Part shown: piece by piece, positions 41,843 to 50,592 of the stretch | Layout: each line of letters starts with the position of its first letter | How positions within the stretch are numbered: position 1 is the stretch's first letter | Assembly (NCBI GenBank): GCA_003170295.1 | Contig: PNAJ01000117.1 | Location: 31,516 to 95,515, forward strand | Length of the DNA: 64,000 nt | From: Bryobacterales bacterium | Lineage (GTDB): Bacteria; Acidobacteriota; Terriglobia; Bryobacterales; Bryobacteraceae | Reading direction: 5' to 3' | The notes under the pieces: model-generated | Told to the model about the DNA's origin: nothing | The model's database searches: none | The model's input: the letters and a program-made list of their open reading frames with translations, nothing else | Made by a program: the position numbers and the translations under genes

Positions 41843-42823
41843 GTGTCCATCCATGCGCAGCTCCTGAGGGATGATCTTCACCTGTGGTATTTCGCCCTTA
41901 AATCTCGCGTGCCCCAGCATCTGCAAGAATTCAAATCTGAAGCGATCGAGACATTTTTTGCGATTTCTGAGGCTGAGCGGGAGGGAATATTCAGAACCCT
42001 TCAGAAGGTGCGTCTTCACATCACCGATCCCCGACCGTACATGGCGGACATCGAAGACGCTATTACCAAAACTCTGCCGAAGGGGATTTCGTTCCGCGAT
42101 TTCCTTCGCAGGTACGACGACTCCACCCAACATCTAAACCACATCCGCGAAAAGACTCTCAACCATATCGCTTATCGGATGCTCGACGATGCCCCTGCCC
42201 AACGACTCAGAAACAGAGTAATCGCATTGGAGCGCGCAGTTCATGCCTCGGCTATTCTTGCGGCGGACGAAGCGGAGGAGATGGGAATCAAGACGGTAAG
42301 CGAGCCTCAGTCGTTTGACTACGATCTCAAGCCGTTTCAGCATCCGAATGCCAGCGTTCTAAAAGATGTCGCAAAATTCGTTTCCGCGTCCGCCTCCGTA
42401 TTTACGCCTGCTATTGACCGCTTCGATGATGCATGTAGGGACGTCTACATCTACTCGCCAATGGCCGCTCCGTATTTGTTGAATCATGCGCTCTCGCCTT
42501 CGCACGCATTCGATGAGGGAAACGAAAAATCAATCAAGTGGATTGAAGAGCAGCGGACCTCTGTCCTGACAGGCATCGACCGCAGTCGCCAATTTTACTA
42601 CGACCAGCCACCAGAGGCCCTGCAAGCGCTCGTGTCAGAAAAATCTGTTCCGATTCAGGTGGCCGATATTGCAGCCGGCATCGCGCGGGAGCTCTGGTCT
42701 CGAAACAGTCTGGTGCATCTAGTGCGGCGATTTGTATACATCACTTATAACGGACAGCGGCTATCTGAAAATATCGCCGCATCGCACGAGAAGAGTTTTA
42801 CCCACTCGCTTTCGACCCAATAG
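41843..42823 (+). CDS. Hypothetical protein, possible island gene
   Basis: A 326-residue soluble, mostly helical protein that I do not recognise. It starts SIHAQLLRDDLHLWYFALKSRV and ends near AASHEKSFTHSLSTQ, with no signal peptide, membrane helix or known catalytic motif; it is rich in acidic and aromatic residues. The frame is open upstream past an ATG at 41753, but that ATG lies in the 3' arm of the tRNA terminator, so I prefer the GTG at 41843. The sequence is visibly more AT-rich than its neighbours and sits directly behind a degenerate tRNA, which fits acquisition by transfer. It has no operon partner. Confidence 0.6.
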   Translation: MSIHAQLLRDDLHLWYFALKSRVPQHLQEFKSEAIETFFAISEAEREGIFRTLQKVRLHITDPRPYMADIEDAITKTLPKGISFRDFLRRYDDSTQHLNHIREKTLNHIAYRMLDDAPAQRLRNRVIALERAVHASAILAADEAEEMGIKTVSEPQSFDYDLKPFQHPNASVLKDVAKFVSASASVFTPAIDRFDDACRDVYIYSPMAAPYLLNHALSPSHAFDEGNEKSIKWIEEQRTSVLTGIDRSRQFYYDQPPEALQALVSEKSVPIQVADIAAGIARELWSRNSLVHLVRRFVYITYNGQRLSENIAASHEKSFTHSLSTQ

Positions 42824-42874
42824 GGGGAAAACCGGAAAACCGGGACAGCACAATCAAATACAATAAACGACGAA

Positions 42875-43717
42875 TTACTTCAACCCTGCGCCCCGCAAGA
42901 ACTCCCCCGCCACCACCCCGACCCCCGCGTGCTCCACATCCACCCGATAATTCAACTCCCGCATCTTCGCATTCGTAAACTTCCCCGACAACTCCAGCAA
43001 CGCCGCCCGCATCTCCGGCTTCTCCTTTAACATCTCCTCCCGAGCCACCAACGAAACCTCATACGGCGGAAACGCATGCCTGTCGTCCTCGAGCACCACT
43101 AAATCCATCTTCGCGAGCACCCCGTCGGTCGCGCTCGCCGCGATCATGTCGACTTGCCCCTGTTCGATCGCCTTATACAGCAGCCCCAAATCCATCGTTT
43201 TCGGCGACCCTTTCAACTGCAGTCCGTAAACAGATTTCAGCGCTGCCAACCCGTCGGCCCGTTGCTCAAACTCGTACCCGACCCCCAACGCCCAACCCAT
43301 CCGAGCCGCATCACTCAACGTCTTCAAGCCCTTCTCCCGCGCGTCTTTTCCACGCACCACCATCGCGAACCCGTTATCGATCCCGAGCGGTTCCAGCCAC
43401 GCCAAATGAAATCGCCGCGCATACTCCGCCTTTAAATCGGTGCCCACCGGAGCTTTCAGCACCATCGCGAGCGCCGTCCCACTGTATTCCGGATAAACAT
43501 CGATCTCGCGATTGAGCAGCGCCTGCTGCGCCAGCAGCGTTCCACCCAGATTCAAACTCCGCGCAATCTTCTGATGCAGACGATTCTCCAGATGCTGCGC
43601 GACAATCTCTCCCAACACCACCTGCTCGGTGAAATTCTTCGATCCGACCCGAATCACATGCGGCCCGCACGAAGCTAGCAGGAAAATCAGGCCGGCGACA
43701 ATCTTCGTTCGATCCAT
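42875..43717 (-). CDS. ABC importer substrate-binding lipoprotein, OpuAC/OsmX family
   Basis: A 280-residue substrate-binding protein with a lipobox LASC (C17), so probably a membrane-anchored lipoprotein. RVGSKNFTEQVVLGEIVAQHLEN after the signal and DVYPEYSGTALAMVL near residue 75 are typical of the glycine betaine/choline/carnitine-binding OpuAC fold. Family ligands are quaternary amines. The gene overlaps the permease by 31 bp and is the third gene of a three-gene ABC operon. The operon runs back to back with egtB-egtD; since ergothioneine is itself a betaine and EgtUV-type importers resemble this family, ergothioneine is a plausible ligand (inference). Confidence 0.85.
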   Translation of the reverse strand: MDRTKIVAGLIFLLASCGPHVIRVGSKNFTEQVVLGEIVAQHLENRLHQKIARSLNLGGTLLAQQALLNREIDVYPEYSGTALAMVLKAPVGTDLKAEYARRFHLAWLEPLGIDNGFAMVVRGKDAREKGLKTLSDAARMGWALGVGYEFEQRADGLAALKSVYGLQLKGSPKTMDLGLLYKAIEQGQVDMIAASATDGVLAKMDLVVLEDDRHAFPPYEVSLVAREEMLKEKPEMRAALLELSGKFTNAKMRELNYRVDVEHAGVGVVAGEFLRGAGLK

Positions 43718-44304
43718 CCCAATCCCCCATCCGCCAATAGCGCCATGAAAGCCGCCGGAACAGCCCCCGCCAGAATCTGCGTCGTGTCCACCGTCGCCAC
43801 GCCTCGAAAAATGAAAACGCCCAATCCCCCGCCACCGATCGCAGCCGCAATGGTCGCGGTTCCAATTGTGGTGACCGTCGCCACGCGAATCCCAGCGAGA
43901 ATCGTCTGCGCCGCCAGCGGTAATTGCACTTGACGCAATAACTGTCCGTCCGTCATGCCCATCGCAATCGCCGATTCACACACCGCCCGGTCCACATTCA
44001 CGATTCCGACAAACGTGTTGCGCAGAATCGGCAGCAGCGCATACAAAACCAGCGCAACAATGACAGTCCGTTTCCCAATCCCTCCGATAAACGGAATCGG
44101 AATCAGGAATCCAAACAGCGCCAGACTAGGAATCGTCTGCATCACGCTAGCGAACCCCAGCATCCACCTTCTAGCCGCCTCGTGACGAGTAAGGAAAACT
44201 CCCGCCGGAACCCCAATCGCAATCGCAAGTGCCATTGCAATCGACACCAGCACTAGGTGCTCGCCCGTCAGTTCGAGAAGGTCATTAAGAAGGTCGCTAC
44301 GCAT
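43687..44304 (-). CDS. ABC importer permease, OpuB/ProW family
   Basis: A 205-residue inner-membrane permease with about 5-6 helices. The cytoplasmic EAA-like loop is VCESAIAMGMTDGQLLRQVQLPLA, which contacts the ATPase. Other family features are NTFVGIVNVDRA and TTIGTATIAAAIGGGGLG. It is a stand-alone permease, not fused to a binding domain as in EgtU or some OpuF proteins. It overlaps the ATPase gene by 8 bp upstream and the binding-protein gene by 31 bp downstream, so the three products are translationally coupled. It probably forms a homodimer. Confidence 0.87.
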   Translation of the reverse strand: MRSDLLNDLLELTGEHLVLVSIAMALAIAIGVPAGVFLTRHEAARRWMLGFASVMQTIPSLALFGFLIPIPFIGGIGKRTVIVALVLYALLPILRNTFVGIVNVDRAVCESAIAMGMTDGQLLRQVQLPLAAQTILAGIRVATVTTIGTATIAAAIGGGGLGVFIFRGVATVDTTQILAGAVPAAFMALLADGGLGWIERRLSPA

Positions 44305-45019
44305 AGGTTCTCAGGAAGGCCTTTGCCTCATCCGTATCCGCGGAACCAAAATCCTCAGCCGGCGCAATCCAATCGATCTTGCCGTTTTTAAGCAAGATGA
44401 TTCTCGTACCGATTCTTACAGCCTCGCGAATATCGTGCGTCACAAAGATTGCCGTTGTTTTACTACGCAGCGCCAAAAACTGATCCTGCAATTCGAGCCG
44501 CGTCACTGGATCGAGCGCCCCAAACGGCTCATCGAGCAACATTAAAGGAGGCTCCGCCGCCAGCGCCCTCGCAACCCCCGCCCTTTGCCTCTGCCCTCCC
44601 GAAAGCTGCCGCGGATATCTCGACCGAAACTCCGCGGGCGGCAACCCGACCATTTCAAGCAACACATCCACCCGTTTATCGATGTCCTGCCTCTTCTCAA
44701 GCGTCGGAACCAATCCCACATTTCGAGCAATCGTGAAGTGCGGAAACAACCCCACCTCTTGAATCACATATCCAATATGCCGCTTCAGCCGGATCGGATC
44801 CCAATCCCGAGTGCTCCTGCCCTCGACCAGCACTTGCCCTTCGGTGGGAAACAGCATCCCGTTGGTCATTTTGAGCGCAGTAGTTTTGCCGGATCCGCTG
44901 CGTCCCAACAGCACCAGCGTTTCGCCCGCCTCGACGGAGAAATCTACGCCCGACAAAATGCTCTTGCCGCCGATCTCATACGACACGTCGCGGAACTCAA
45001 CCAGCAAATTTTTGGTCAT
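44297..45019 (-). CDS. ABC importer ATPase, OpuCA/ProV family
   Basis: A 240-residue ATPase with Walker A GRSGSGKTT (39-47), Q-loop IQEVGLFPHFT, signature LSGGQRQR near 140, Walker B LMLLDEPFGALD near 160 and the H-loop THD. There are no C-terminal CBS domains, so the ionic-strength sensor of OpuA/ProV is missing; this argues against simple osmotic gating. It is first in the operon. Its start is 62 bp from the divergent egtB start, so the two operons share a promoter region. Confidence 0.9.
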   Translation of the reverse strand: MTKNLLVEFRDVSYEIGGKSILSGVDFSVEAGETLVLLGRSGSGKTTALKMTNGMLFPTEGQVLVEGRSTRDWDPIRLKRHIGYVIQEVGLFPHFTIARNVGLVPTLEKRQDIDKRVDVLLEMVGLPPAEFRSRYPRQLSGGQRQRAGVARALAAEPPLMLLDEPFGALDPVTRLELQDQFLALRSKTTAIFVTHDIREAVRIGTRIILLKNGKIDWIAPAEDFGSADTDEAKAFLRTYA

Positions 45020-45081
45020 TTAAGGCGTTGTCAGGCATCATAACGGAGAGATTATGGTCAATTAAGGGCTAGGATAACACT

Positions 45082-46212
45082 ATGCTTGCCGAACGCATGG
45101 CCAATGCACGCACTCAAACCGACGCGCTTTTCGACATATTGGCGCCCGACGCCCTCTATGACCGCCCGGTTGCAGAAAGGCATCGCATCGTATTCTATCT
45201 AGGGCACTTAGAAGCATTCGACTGGAATCTTCTGGGCGACCACCCGGTTCATAAGGAATTCGACCAGCTTTTCGCCTTCGGAATCGACCCTTTGGGCACC
45301 GGTCTGCCCACGGATCAGCCTCGCGACTGGCCAACGATCGAGGAAATTCAAACCTACAATCGCGAAATTCGTTCGACCATCGATCGGCTCCCAACCGACG
45401 ATCTGCTTTGGAATGTGGCGATTGAACATCGCCTGATGCATGCGGAAACTTTGGCGTACATGCTGCATCAACTCCATGTTGACAAAAAATTGCCGCAACC
45501 ACAGCTAGCGCCGCCAAAATCGAGCCCGCGAAAATCTGAAATGGTTTCGGTCGAGGCGGGATCGGTTGTTTTGGGGCGTTCTGAAGGATTTGGATGGGAC
45601 AACGAATTCGATGCACACACCGTGGATGTGACGGCGTTTGAGATGGATCGTTATAAAGTTACTAACGGTGATTATTTGAAATTTATCGAGGCCGGAGGAT
45701 ACGAGGAAAAATCGTTGTGGTCGGAGGATGCCTGGCAATGGAAGCAAGGGATTACACGTCCTGTATTCTGGAAAAACTTGAACACCTATCGAACCATGTT
45801 TCAGGAGATTCCGCTGCCGCTTGATTGGCCGGTTTACGTGAGTCATTCCGAGGCTAGCGCGTATGCGCGATGGGTCGGGAAGTCGCTGCCTACCGAGGCG
45901 GAATGGCAGAGAGCCGCGGAAGATTCTCCAATTGGCAATGCTGGGTTTCACAGATGGGACCCGGTGCCGGTGGATTCGGGGATGATTGGGAACGGATGGG
46001 AATGGACCTCAACCTTGTTTAGGCCGTTTCCGGGGTTTAAGGCGTTTCCGTTTTATCCCGGCTACTCCGCTAACTTTTTCGACGACCAGCATTATGTGAT
46101 GAAAGGCGGATCGGCGCGGACTGCGGAATGTCTGTTGCGTCCATCGTTCCGGAATTGGTTCCAACCGAACTATCAATACGTATATAGTGGATTCCGATGC
46201 GTGACACGCTAA
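45082..46212 (+). CDS. egtB: Ergothioneine biosynthesis protein EgtB (sulfoxide synthase)
   Basis: A 376-residue non-heme iron enzyme. The N-terminal DinB-like domain carries the three iron histidines: H42 (YLGHLEAFDW), H116 and H120 (EHRLMHAETLAYMLH). The C-terminal formylglycine-enzyme-like (SUMF1) domain covers about 155-375 (EMVSVEAGSVVLGRS, AFEMDRYKVTNGDYLKFIEAGGY, GNGWEWTSTLFRPFPGF, YVMKGGSARTAECLLRPSFRNW). EgtB joins a thiol donor to hercynine using oxygen. It is somewhat shorter than mycobacterial EgtB. The EgtD gene overlaps its end by 16 bp, so the pair is coupled. No egtC or egtA lies here, which fits the shorter cysteine-using pathway (inference). Confidence 0.88.
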   Translation: MLAERMANARTQTDALFDILAPDALYDRPVAERHRIVFYLGHLEAFDWNLLGDHPVHKEFDQLFAFGIDPLGTGLPTDQPRDWPTIEEIQTYNREIRSTIDRLPTDDLLWNVAIEHRLMHAETLAYMLHQLHVDKKLPQPQLAPPKSSPRKSEMVSVEAGSVVLGRSEGFGWDNEFDAHTVDVTAFEMDRYKVTNGDYLKFIEAGGYEEKSLWSEDAWQWKQGITRPVFWKNLNTYRTMFQEIPLPLDWPVYVSHSEASAYARWVGKSLPTEAEWQRAAEDSPIGNAGFHRWDPVPVDSGMIGNGWEWTSTLFRPFPGFKAFPFYPGYSANFFDDQHYVMKGGSARTAECLLRPSFRNWFQPNYQYVYSGFRCVTR

Positions 46213-47156
46213 CGATCACGACCCGGTTCGCCGAGGAAGTTTGCGAGGGGCTGACGAAACCGGGCCAAAAGGAATTGCCCTCGAAGTATCTCTACGATGC
46301 GTTAGGATCGCGCTTATTCGATGCGATTACGGAGCTTCCCGAATACGGGCTCACTCGGGCTGAGGACCGGATTCTGGAACGGCATGCGCGCGAGATCGCG
46401 GCGCGGGTTCCGCAGAGCATCGCCATCGCGGAATTGGGCAGCGGGAGCGGAACAAAAACGCGTCGAATCTTAAGCGCGCTTTACCGGCCTCACCACACGC
46501 GCTACTTCCCGATTGAAATATCGGCCACGGCACTTGCGGCGTGCGAACGCGAAGTACGGGACATTAGCGCGGTCAGCGTGGTGGGGATCGAGCGGGAATA
46601 TCTTGATGGTCTCCTGGAAGTGGCCGCTCGGAGGCAAGCATACGAACATCTGCTGGTGCTGTTCCTGGGAAGCACTATTGGGAACTTCGAGCCTGCGGCG
46701 GCGCTTGTTTTCCTGAAGAAAATACGGTCGATGCTCGAACCGGGGGATTTTCTGCTGCTCGGCACCGATCTGTTAAAGCCGGTTCCGGTGCTGCTCGATG
46801 CGTACGACGATCCGCTCGGGGTAACGGCGGCGTTCAATTTGAATTTGCTCGCTCGAATTAATCGCGAATTGGGCGGGAATTTCGTCCTTTCGCAATTCGA
46901 GCATGAGGCGCGGTTTAATGAGGAGGCGCGGAGCATCGAAATGCATCTGCGGTCGAGGCAGGCGCAGACCGTCTCCATTGACGCGGCGGAGATCACGATT
47001 CGGTTCGACGCGGGGGAGACGATTTGGACGGAGAGCAGCCACAAGTACGGGCTCCCCGAGATTTCGCGGATGGCGACGGAGAGTGAATTCGAGTGTCCGG
47101 CGCAGTGGATCGACGAGGAATGGTTGTTTGCTGAGAATTTGTGGATGGCTGGGTAA
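46197..47156 (+). CDS. egtD: L-histidine N-alpha-methyltransferase EgtD
   Basis: A 319-residue SAM-dependent methyltransferase. KYLYDALGSRLFDAITELPEYGLTRAEDRIL near 27-57 is the EgtD N-terminal signature. SIAIAELGSGSGTKTRRIL near 75-95 binds SAM. VLFLGSTIGNF and the NLLARINRELGGNF stretch also match, and ETIWTESSHKYGLPEI near 280 lies in the substrate-closing part. EgtD trimethylates histidine to hercynine, the substrate of EgtB. The ATG lies inside the last codons of egtB. Its length matches the family (about 320). Confidence 0.92.
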   Translation: MRDTLTITTRFAEEVCEGLTKPGQKELPSKYLYDALGSRLFDAITELPEYGLTRAEDRILERHAREIAARVPQSIAIAELGSGSGTKTRRILSALYRPHHTRYFPIEISATALAACEREVRDISAVSVVGIEREYLDGLLEVAARRQAYEHLLVLFLGSTIGNFEPAAALVFLKKIRSMLEPGDFLLLGTDLLKPVPVLLDAYDDPLGVTAAFNLNLLARINRELGGNFVLSQFEHEARFNEEARSIEMHLRSRQAQTVSIDAAEITIRFDAGETIWTESSHKYGLPEISRMATESEFECPAQWIDEEWLFAENLWMAG

Positions 47157-47204
47157 GGCAACGCACGGCAGGTTCCCGCAAGGGCGCCAAGCACGCGGAC
47201 GAAG

Positions 47205-47247
47205 AGCCGCCTGAAAGGGCGGCTGCCGCCAAAATTGGCGGCCCCAC
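47205..47247 (-). repeat. Family B intergenic repeat, copy 2
   Basis: The inverted counterpart of 40861-40903, with GCCGCC...GGCGGC stems and GCCAAAATTGGC. It lies between egtD and the DUF5996 gene, in a 120-bp spacer, where the hairpins may end egt transcription. Confidence 0.65.
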
Positions 47248-47276
47248 AGGACTGGATTCATGCAAGACTGAACCGT

Positions 47277-48176
47277 ATGAGCGACCTCCAGCTTTGGCCG
47301 GCTCTGCCGTTACACGAATGGCAGGACACGTACCGCACGCTTCACATGTGGACCCAGATCGTTGGCAAGATCCGCATGACGCTCTCGCCTCCGCTGAATC
47401 ACTGGTGGCACGTCACCTTATATGTCAACTCGCGCGGCCTGACTACGGGACCGGTGCCGTATCCGCTGGGCATATTCGAAATTCAGTTCGATTTCGAGAA
47501 CCACGCGCTCCGGATTTCGACCAGCGAGGGCACCGGCTCATCGCGGCCACTCACGGCGGAGCCAGTTGCCGATTTCTACGCGGGGGTGATGGAGTGTTTG
47601 GCGTCGCTCGGAATCGCGGTGAAAATCGATCTCGATCCTCAAGAGGTGAAGGACGCCGTTCCGTTCGACCGCGATTTCGCCAACCGCTCTTACGACGCTG
47701 TGCAGGTGCAACGATTTTGGCGCATCCTTATATCGACCGCCAAGGTAATGGAACAGTTTCGCGCGCGGTATATCGGGAAATGCAGCCCAGTCCACTTTTT
47801 TTGGGGCAGTTTTGACCTGGCGTGCACGCGATTTTCGGGGCGGCTGGCGCCTCCTCCGCGGCCAGGGGTTATCACCGGTCCCGCGTACTCCCACGAATGC
47901 TGTAGCGCGGGGTTTTGGCCCGGCGGAAACGGCGTGGACGGCCCAGCGTATTATTCCTACACGATTCGACAGCCTGCGGGTCTTGAAGCAGCGCCCGTGC
48001 GGCCGGATGGAGCGAAGTGGAATCCACAGCTCTCGGAATTCATTCTTCTGTATGATGACGTGCGCCGCGCAGATTCGCCTGAGCAGGCCTTAATTGAATT
48101 TTTGGAGAGCACGTACAACGCGGGAGCCAGTTTGGCGAAATGGGACCGTGGCGTGTTGGAGCGGCCTTCGATTTAA
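47277..48176 (+). CDS. DUF5996 family protein
   Basis: A 299-residue cytoplasmic protein starting at MSDLQLWPALPLHEW; 14 upstream codons belong to the repeat spacer. The pattern LWPALPLHEWQDTYRTLHMWTQIVGKIRM, HVTLYVNSRGLTTGPVPY and HFFWGSFDLACTRFSGR matches DUF5996, an uncharacterised family found in many soil bacteria. It has many Trp, Tyr and His residues but no recognised catalytic motif. There is no signal peptide. The next gene starts 17 bp downstream on the same strand, so co-transcription is possible, but no shared function can be inferred. Confidence 0.8.
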   Translation: MSDLQLWPALPLHEWQDTYRTLHMWTQIVGKIRMTLSPPLNHWWHVTLYVNSRGLTTGPVPYPLGIFEIQFDFENHALRISTSEGTGSSRPLTAEPVADFYAGVMECLASLGIAVKIDLDPQEVKDAVPFDRDFANRSYDAVQVQRFWRILISTAKVMEQFRARYIGKCSPVHFFWGSFDLACTRFSGRLAPPPRPGVITGPAYSHECCSAGFWPGGNGVDGPAYYSYTIRQPAGLEAAPVRPDGAKWNPQLSEFILLYDDVRRADSPEQALIEFLESTYNAGASLAKWDRGVLERPSI

Positions 48177-48193
48177 AACGTGACTCAGTATCC

Positions 48194-49903
48194 ATGACTA
48201 CTTCACGTTCTCTGATTGCGGCCGTCTTCGTTTTCCTCACCTTCGCGAGTATCTACCTTGTAGCGGTTGTGGAGCTCGACAATACCAACATCGGAACCAC
48301 CAACGGTCTATGGAAAACTCCAACCATAAGAGGCTGGGAGAAGGTAACAGGTCACAAGCTCGATAGCGGAGAGTGGCTCTATCCGCCGCTATACGGGTTG
48401 CTGTGCCGCTTGATTCCAGATCGCTGGGTCTCTTACGGCATTCATGGCCCAGTCGTCACGTTTCGTAAAATGGCCCTGCTCAACGCGATGTTTGGCGGCT
48501 TGGCGTCGGGCGCCGTCTTCCTGCTCGCCGTGCGGTTTCTCGTGTCGGTGTTCGCATCCCTGGTGGCTGTACTGGGGCACGCGTGTGCCGCCTTCGTGAT
48601 CTTGAACAGCATCAACTCAGAGGACATCATCCCGGCCTACACGTTCTTTGTGCTGACGGTGTTGTGCTTGTTTGCTTATCTCGACAGCGATCGTATCGTA
48701 TATTTTATTGGATCGATCTTCTGCTGCGCGATGCTGACGCTGCTTCATTGGACACTCATGATCCCGACCCTCGCGGGCGTGGTCTCGGTCGGGCTCGTTT
48801 TGCTGGTGGAAGACCGGCGCCGGGCCTGGATGCTTCCGGTGTTTTTCGGGCTGTTTCTGATCCTTCTGGAGCTGTTCAGGCTGGGGTTTGGACCTTCGAA
48901 GTCGAGCGAGATGAAATGGGTCTTGTCCGCCTCACAGTCTCCTACCGGCTCGGTCGGGTTTGAGCGTATCGACTCGGTCTGGCATATTCTATATCCCTCC
49001 AAAACAGCTCTCGACGGCTTCCTTGGTTTTCGATGGACGAAAGTCACATACGCGTTCATTGGGATCGGAAACTATTTCCTGGGAGGCAGGTATGTCGGGG
49101 ACTATCGTGCTGCGTTTGCCGATCCTAACAGCGTTGGATGGATGGGGATGTCATGGCTTTTTGCCATGGTCACGTTGGGCGCCCTGGTTTGGGCATCGAT
49201 TCGGCGAAGTTCGACGGAGATGGTGCGGCTCCTCGCGGTGTTCGGACTGGCAGTGTTTTCGGTGGGCGAGATGGAGCATTTATATGCTCAGCCGCAGGAT
49301 CCTCAGAGTCAGATCCAGCCGATGTTTGCGACGATTCTTGGCGTGATCGTAATCCTGGAGGGGCTGAGACGGATCGACAGGCCGTATAAGGTGCGCTTAC
49401 TGGCTCTCGCGTTGGGCGGAATTTTCCTCCTGGCGGGCGGCTACAACGCCCTGCTGATGCTGGGGAGCCGCGGCGAGGACGGCCGCTTCATGAAAGAGGC
49501 GAATGAACTCGCGCAAGCCTTTCCTCCGGAGACGACGGTCATGGTAACTCAAGGATGGGAAGAATGGAATACTTGGATCTACGCGGAGACATTTGGCGGC
49601 GACTGGACCCGGTACCTTGAGCGAAACATCGGGTTGGTGAACGGTTTTATCCGACATCCGGGGGTTACGCCGACGGATGTGGCGGACTTGATGGCGAAAC
49701 AAATTGCGGATGAAATGGCCAAAGGCCATCGCGTGGTCGCGAACGTGGTTTGGGCCGGCTCGCGAGACGACTTCGCATACTCATTGACCAACGTTGCCGA
49801 TATTGAGCCGGCGCGGATCTATACGGATCGGTTGTACGGAGCCTTTCGCGTTGGCAGAAGCTGGGACACATCCGCAGGTAGGTTTGTCGAGCTTCAGAAG
49901 TGA
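48194..49903 (+). CDS. Polytopic membrane protein, possibly GT-C like
   Basis: A 569-residue membrane protein with about 10-11 hydrophobic helices in the first 440 residues and a soluble C-terminal domain of about 120 residues (PETTVMVTQGWEEWNTWIYAE, DVADLMAKQIADEMAKGHRVVANVVW). The first periplasmic loop carries acidic residues (VVELDNTNIG), which recalls GT-C glycosyltransferases, but the match is weak and I do not recognise the family. I chose the ATG at 48194, because upstream codons are still in the DUF5996 frame region. It is not part of an obvious glycan cluster. Confidence 0.6.
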   Translation: MTTSRSLIAAVFVFLTFASIYLVAVVELDNTNIGTTNGLWKTPTIRGWEKVTGHKLDSGEWLYPPLYGLLCRLIPDRWVSYGIHGPVVTFRKMALLNAMFGGLASGAVFLLAVRFLVSVFASLVAVLGHACAAFVILNSINSEDIIPAYTFFVLTVLCLFAYLDSDRIVYFIGSIFCCAMLTLLHWTLMIPTLAGVVSVGLVLLVEDRRRAWMLPVFFGLFLILLELFRLGFGPSKSSEMKWVLSASQSPTGSVGFERIDSVWHILYPSKTALDGFLGFRWTKVTYAFIGIGNYFLGGRYVGDYRAAFADPNSVGWMGMSWLFAMVTLGALVWASIRRSSTEMVRLLAVFGLAVFSVGEMEHLYAQPQDPQSQIQPMFATILGVIVILEGLRRIDRPYKVRLLALALGGIFLLAGGYNALLMLGSRGEDGRFMKEANELAQAFPPETTVMVTQGWEEWNTWIYAETFGGDWTRYLERNIGLVNGFIRHPGVTPTDVADLMAKQIADEMAKGHRVVANVVWAGSRDDFAYSLTNVADIEPARIYTDRLYGAFRVGRSWDTSAGRFVELQK

Positions 49904-49951
49904 CCTTTTTCGCGGACTGAGGGTTTGTAGTACTTTCCCGGAACGAGTCTG

Positions 49952-49980
49952 TTGACGCCAAAACATTTTTGTGGTTTTAT
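49952..49980 (+). promoter_or_regulatory. Predicted promoter of the PEP-CTERM gene
   Basis: TTGACG (49952-49957), 17 bases, then TTTTAT (49975-49980); a sigma-70-like match. Transcription would start near 49987, with GGAGG at 49998-50002 nine bases before the ATG. No sigma-54 site of the PrsK/PrsR type is apparent. Confidence 0.5.
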
Positions 49981-50011
49981 GGTAAAAGTCCTTCCTCGGA
50001 GGTTGGCTTTC

Positions 50012-50569
50012 ATGCAACGAACTTCTAAACTTAAACAACTCGCAACGCGTCTGCTGACAACTACTTGCCTGACTGCGGCCGGGAGTGTGGCGGCTCACGC
50101 CGGTACCGTTACGTTGGCGCTCGGGGCCGATCCGACTTACCCCGGCGTAAGTATCTCCGCTTCCGGCCTGACCCAGGTGAACGGAACCGTGTCGACTGGC
50201 ACTCCGACCCCAAATCAATTCTTCGAATTAACGGGACTTACGGCCGGGGTGAGTTTTAGTTCGATTGGCTTGGCTGTCCAGGACCTCAGCCCATTCAACT
50301 CTATTGGCTTAACCCTGTTCACCGACTTACCATCCCCGCAGACCAACCTTCTGGGTCCCGTTAGCATTCCCTTTAACAGCACTTATAACCCGAGTGGACT
50401 GGTGCCGACGGATGGGAACCTGTTTTTCGAGCTCTCCGCAAGCGGCGAAGGTTCAACTCAATATTCCGTTGACCTGGGCGTGCCGGAGCCCGGCACTCTG
50501 GCAGCCATTGGACTCGGTTTGGCTGGAATTGGGGCGCTGGGGCTGCGCCGCCGCAATAAGAAGAGCTAA
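50012..50569 (+). CDS. PEP-CTERM sorting-domain protein
   Basis: A 185-residue secreted protein with a signal peptide (about 1-36, ending VAAHA), a Gly/Thr/Ser-rich beta-type middle, and a classic C-terminal PEP-CTERM signal: VPEPGTLAAIGLGLAGIG, then a helix and the basic tail RRRNKKS. Exosortase recognises this signal and links cleavage to extracellular polysaccharide. No exosortase gene lies in this window, so it must be elsewhere in the genome. The start is set by GGAGG nine bases before the ATG. The PKHD dioxygenase gene begins 23 bp downstream without a terminator. Confidence 0.88.
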   Translation: MQRTSKLKQLATRLLTTTCLTAAGSVAAHAGTVTLALGADPTYPGVSISASGLTQVNGTVSTGTPTPNQFFELTGLTAGVSFSSIGLAVQDLSPFNSIGLTLFTDLPSPQTNLLGPVSIPFNSTYNPSGLVPTDGNLFFELSASGEGSTQYSVDLGVPEPGTLAAIGLGLAGIGALGLRRRNKKS

Positions 50570-50592
50570 ACGCGGGAGCCCATCCAGGGCAG

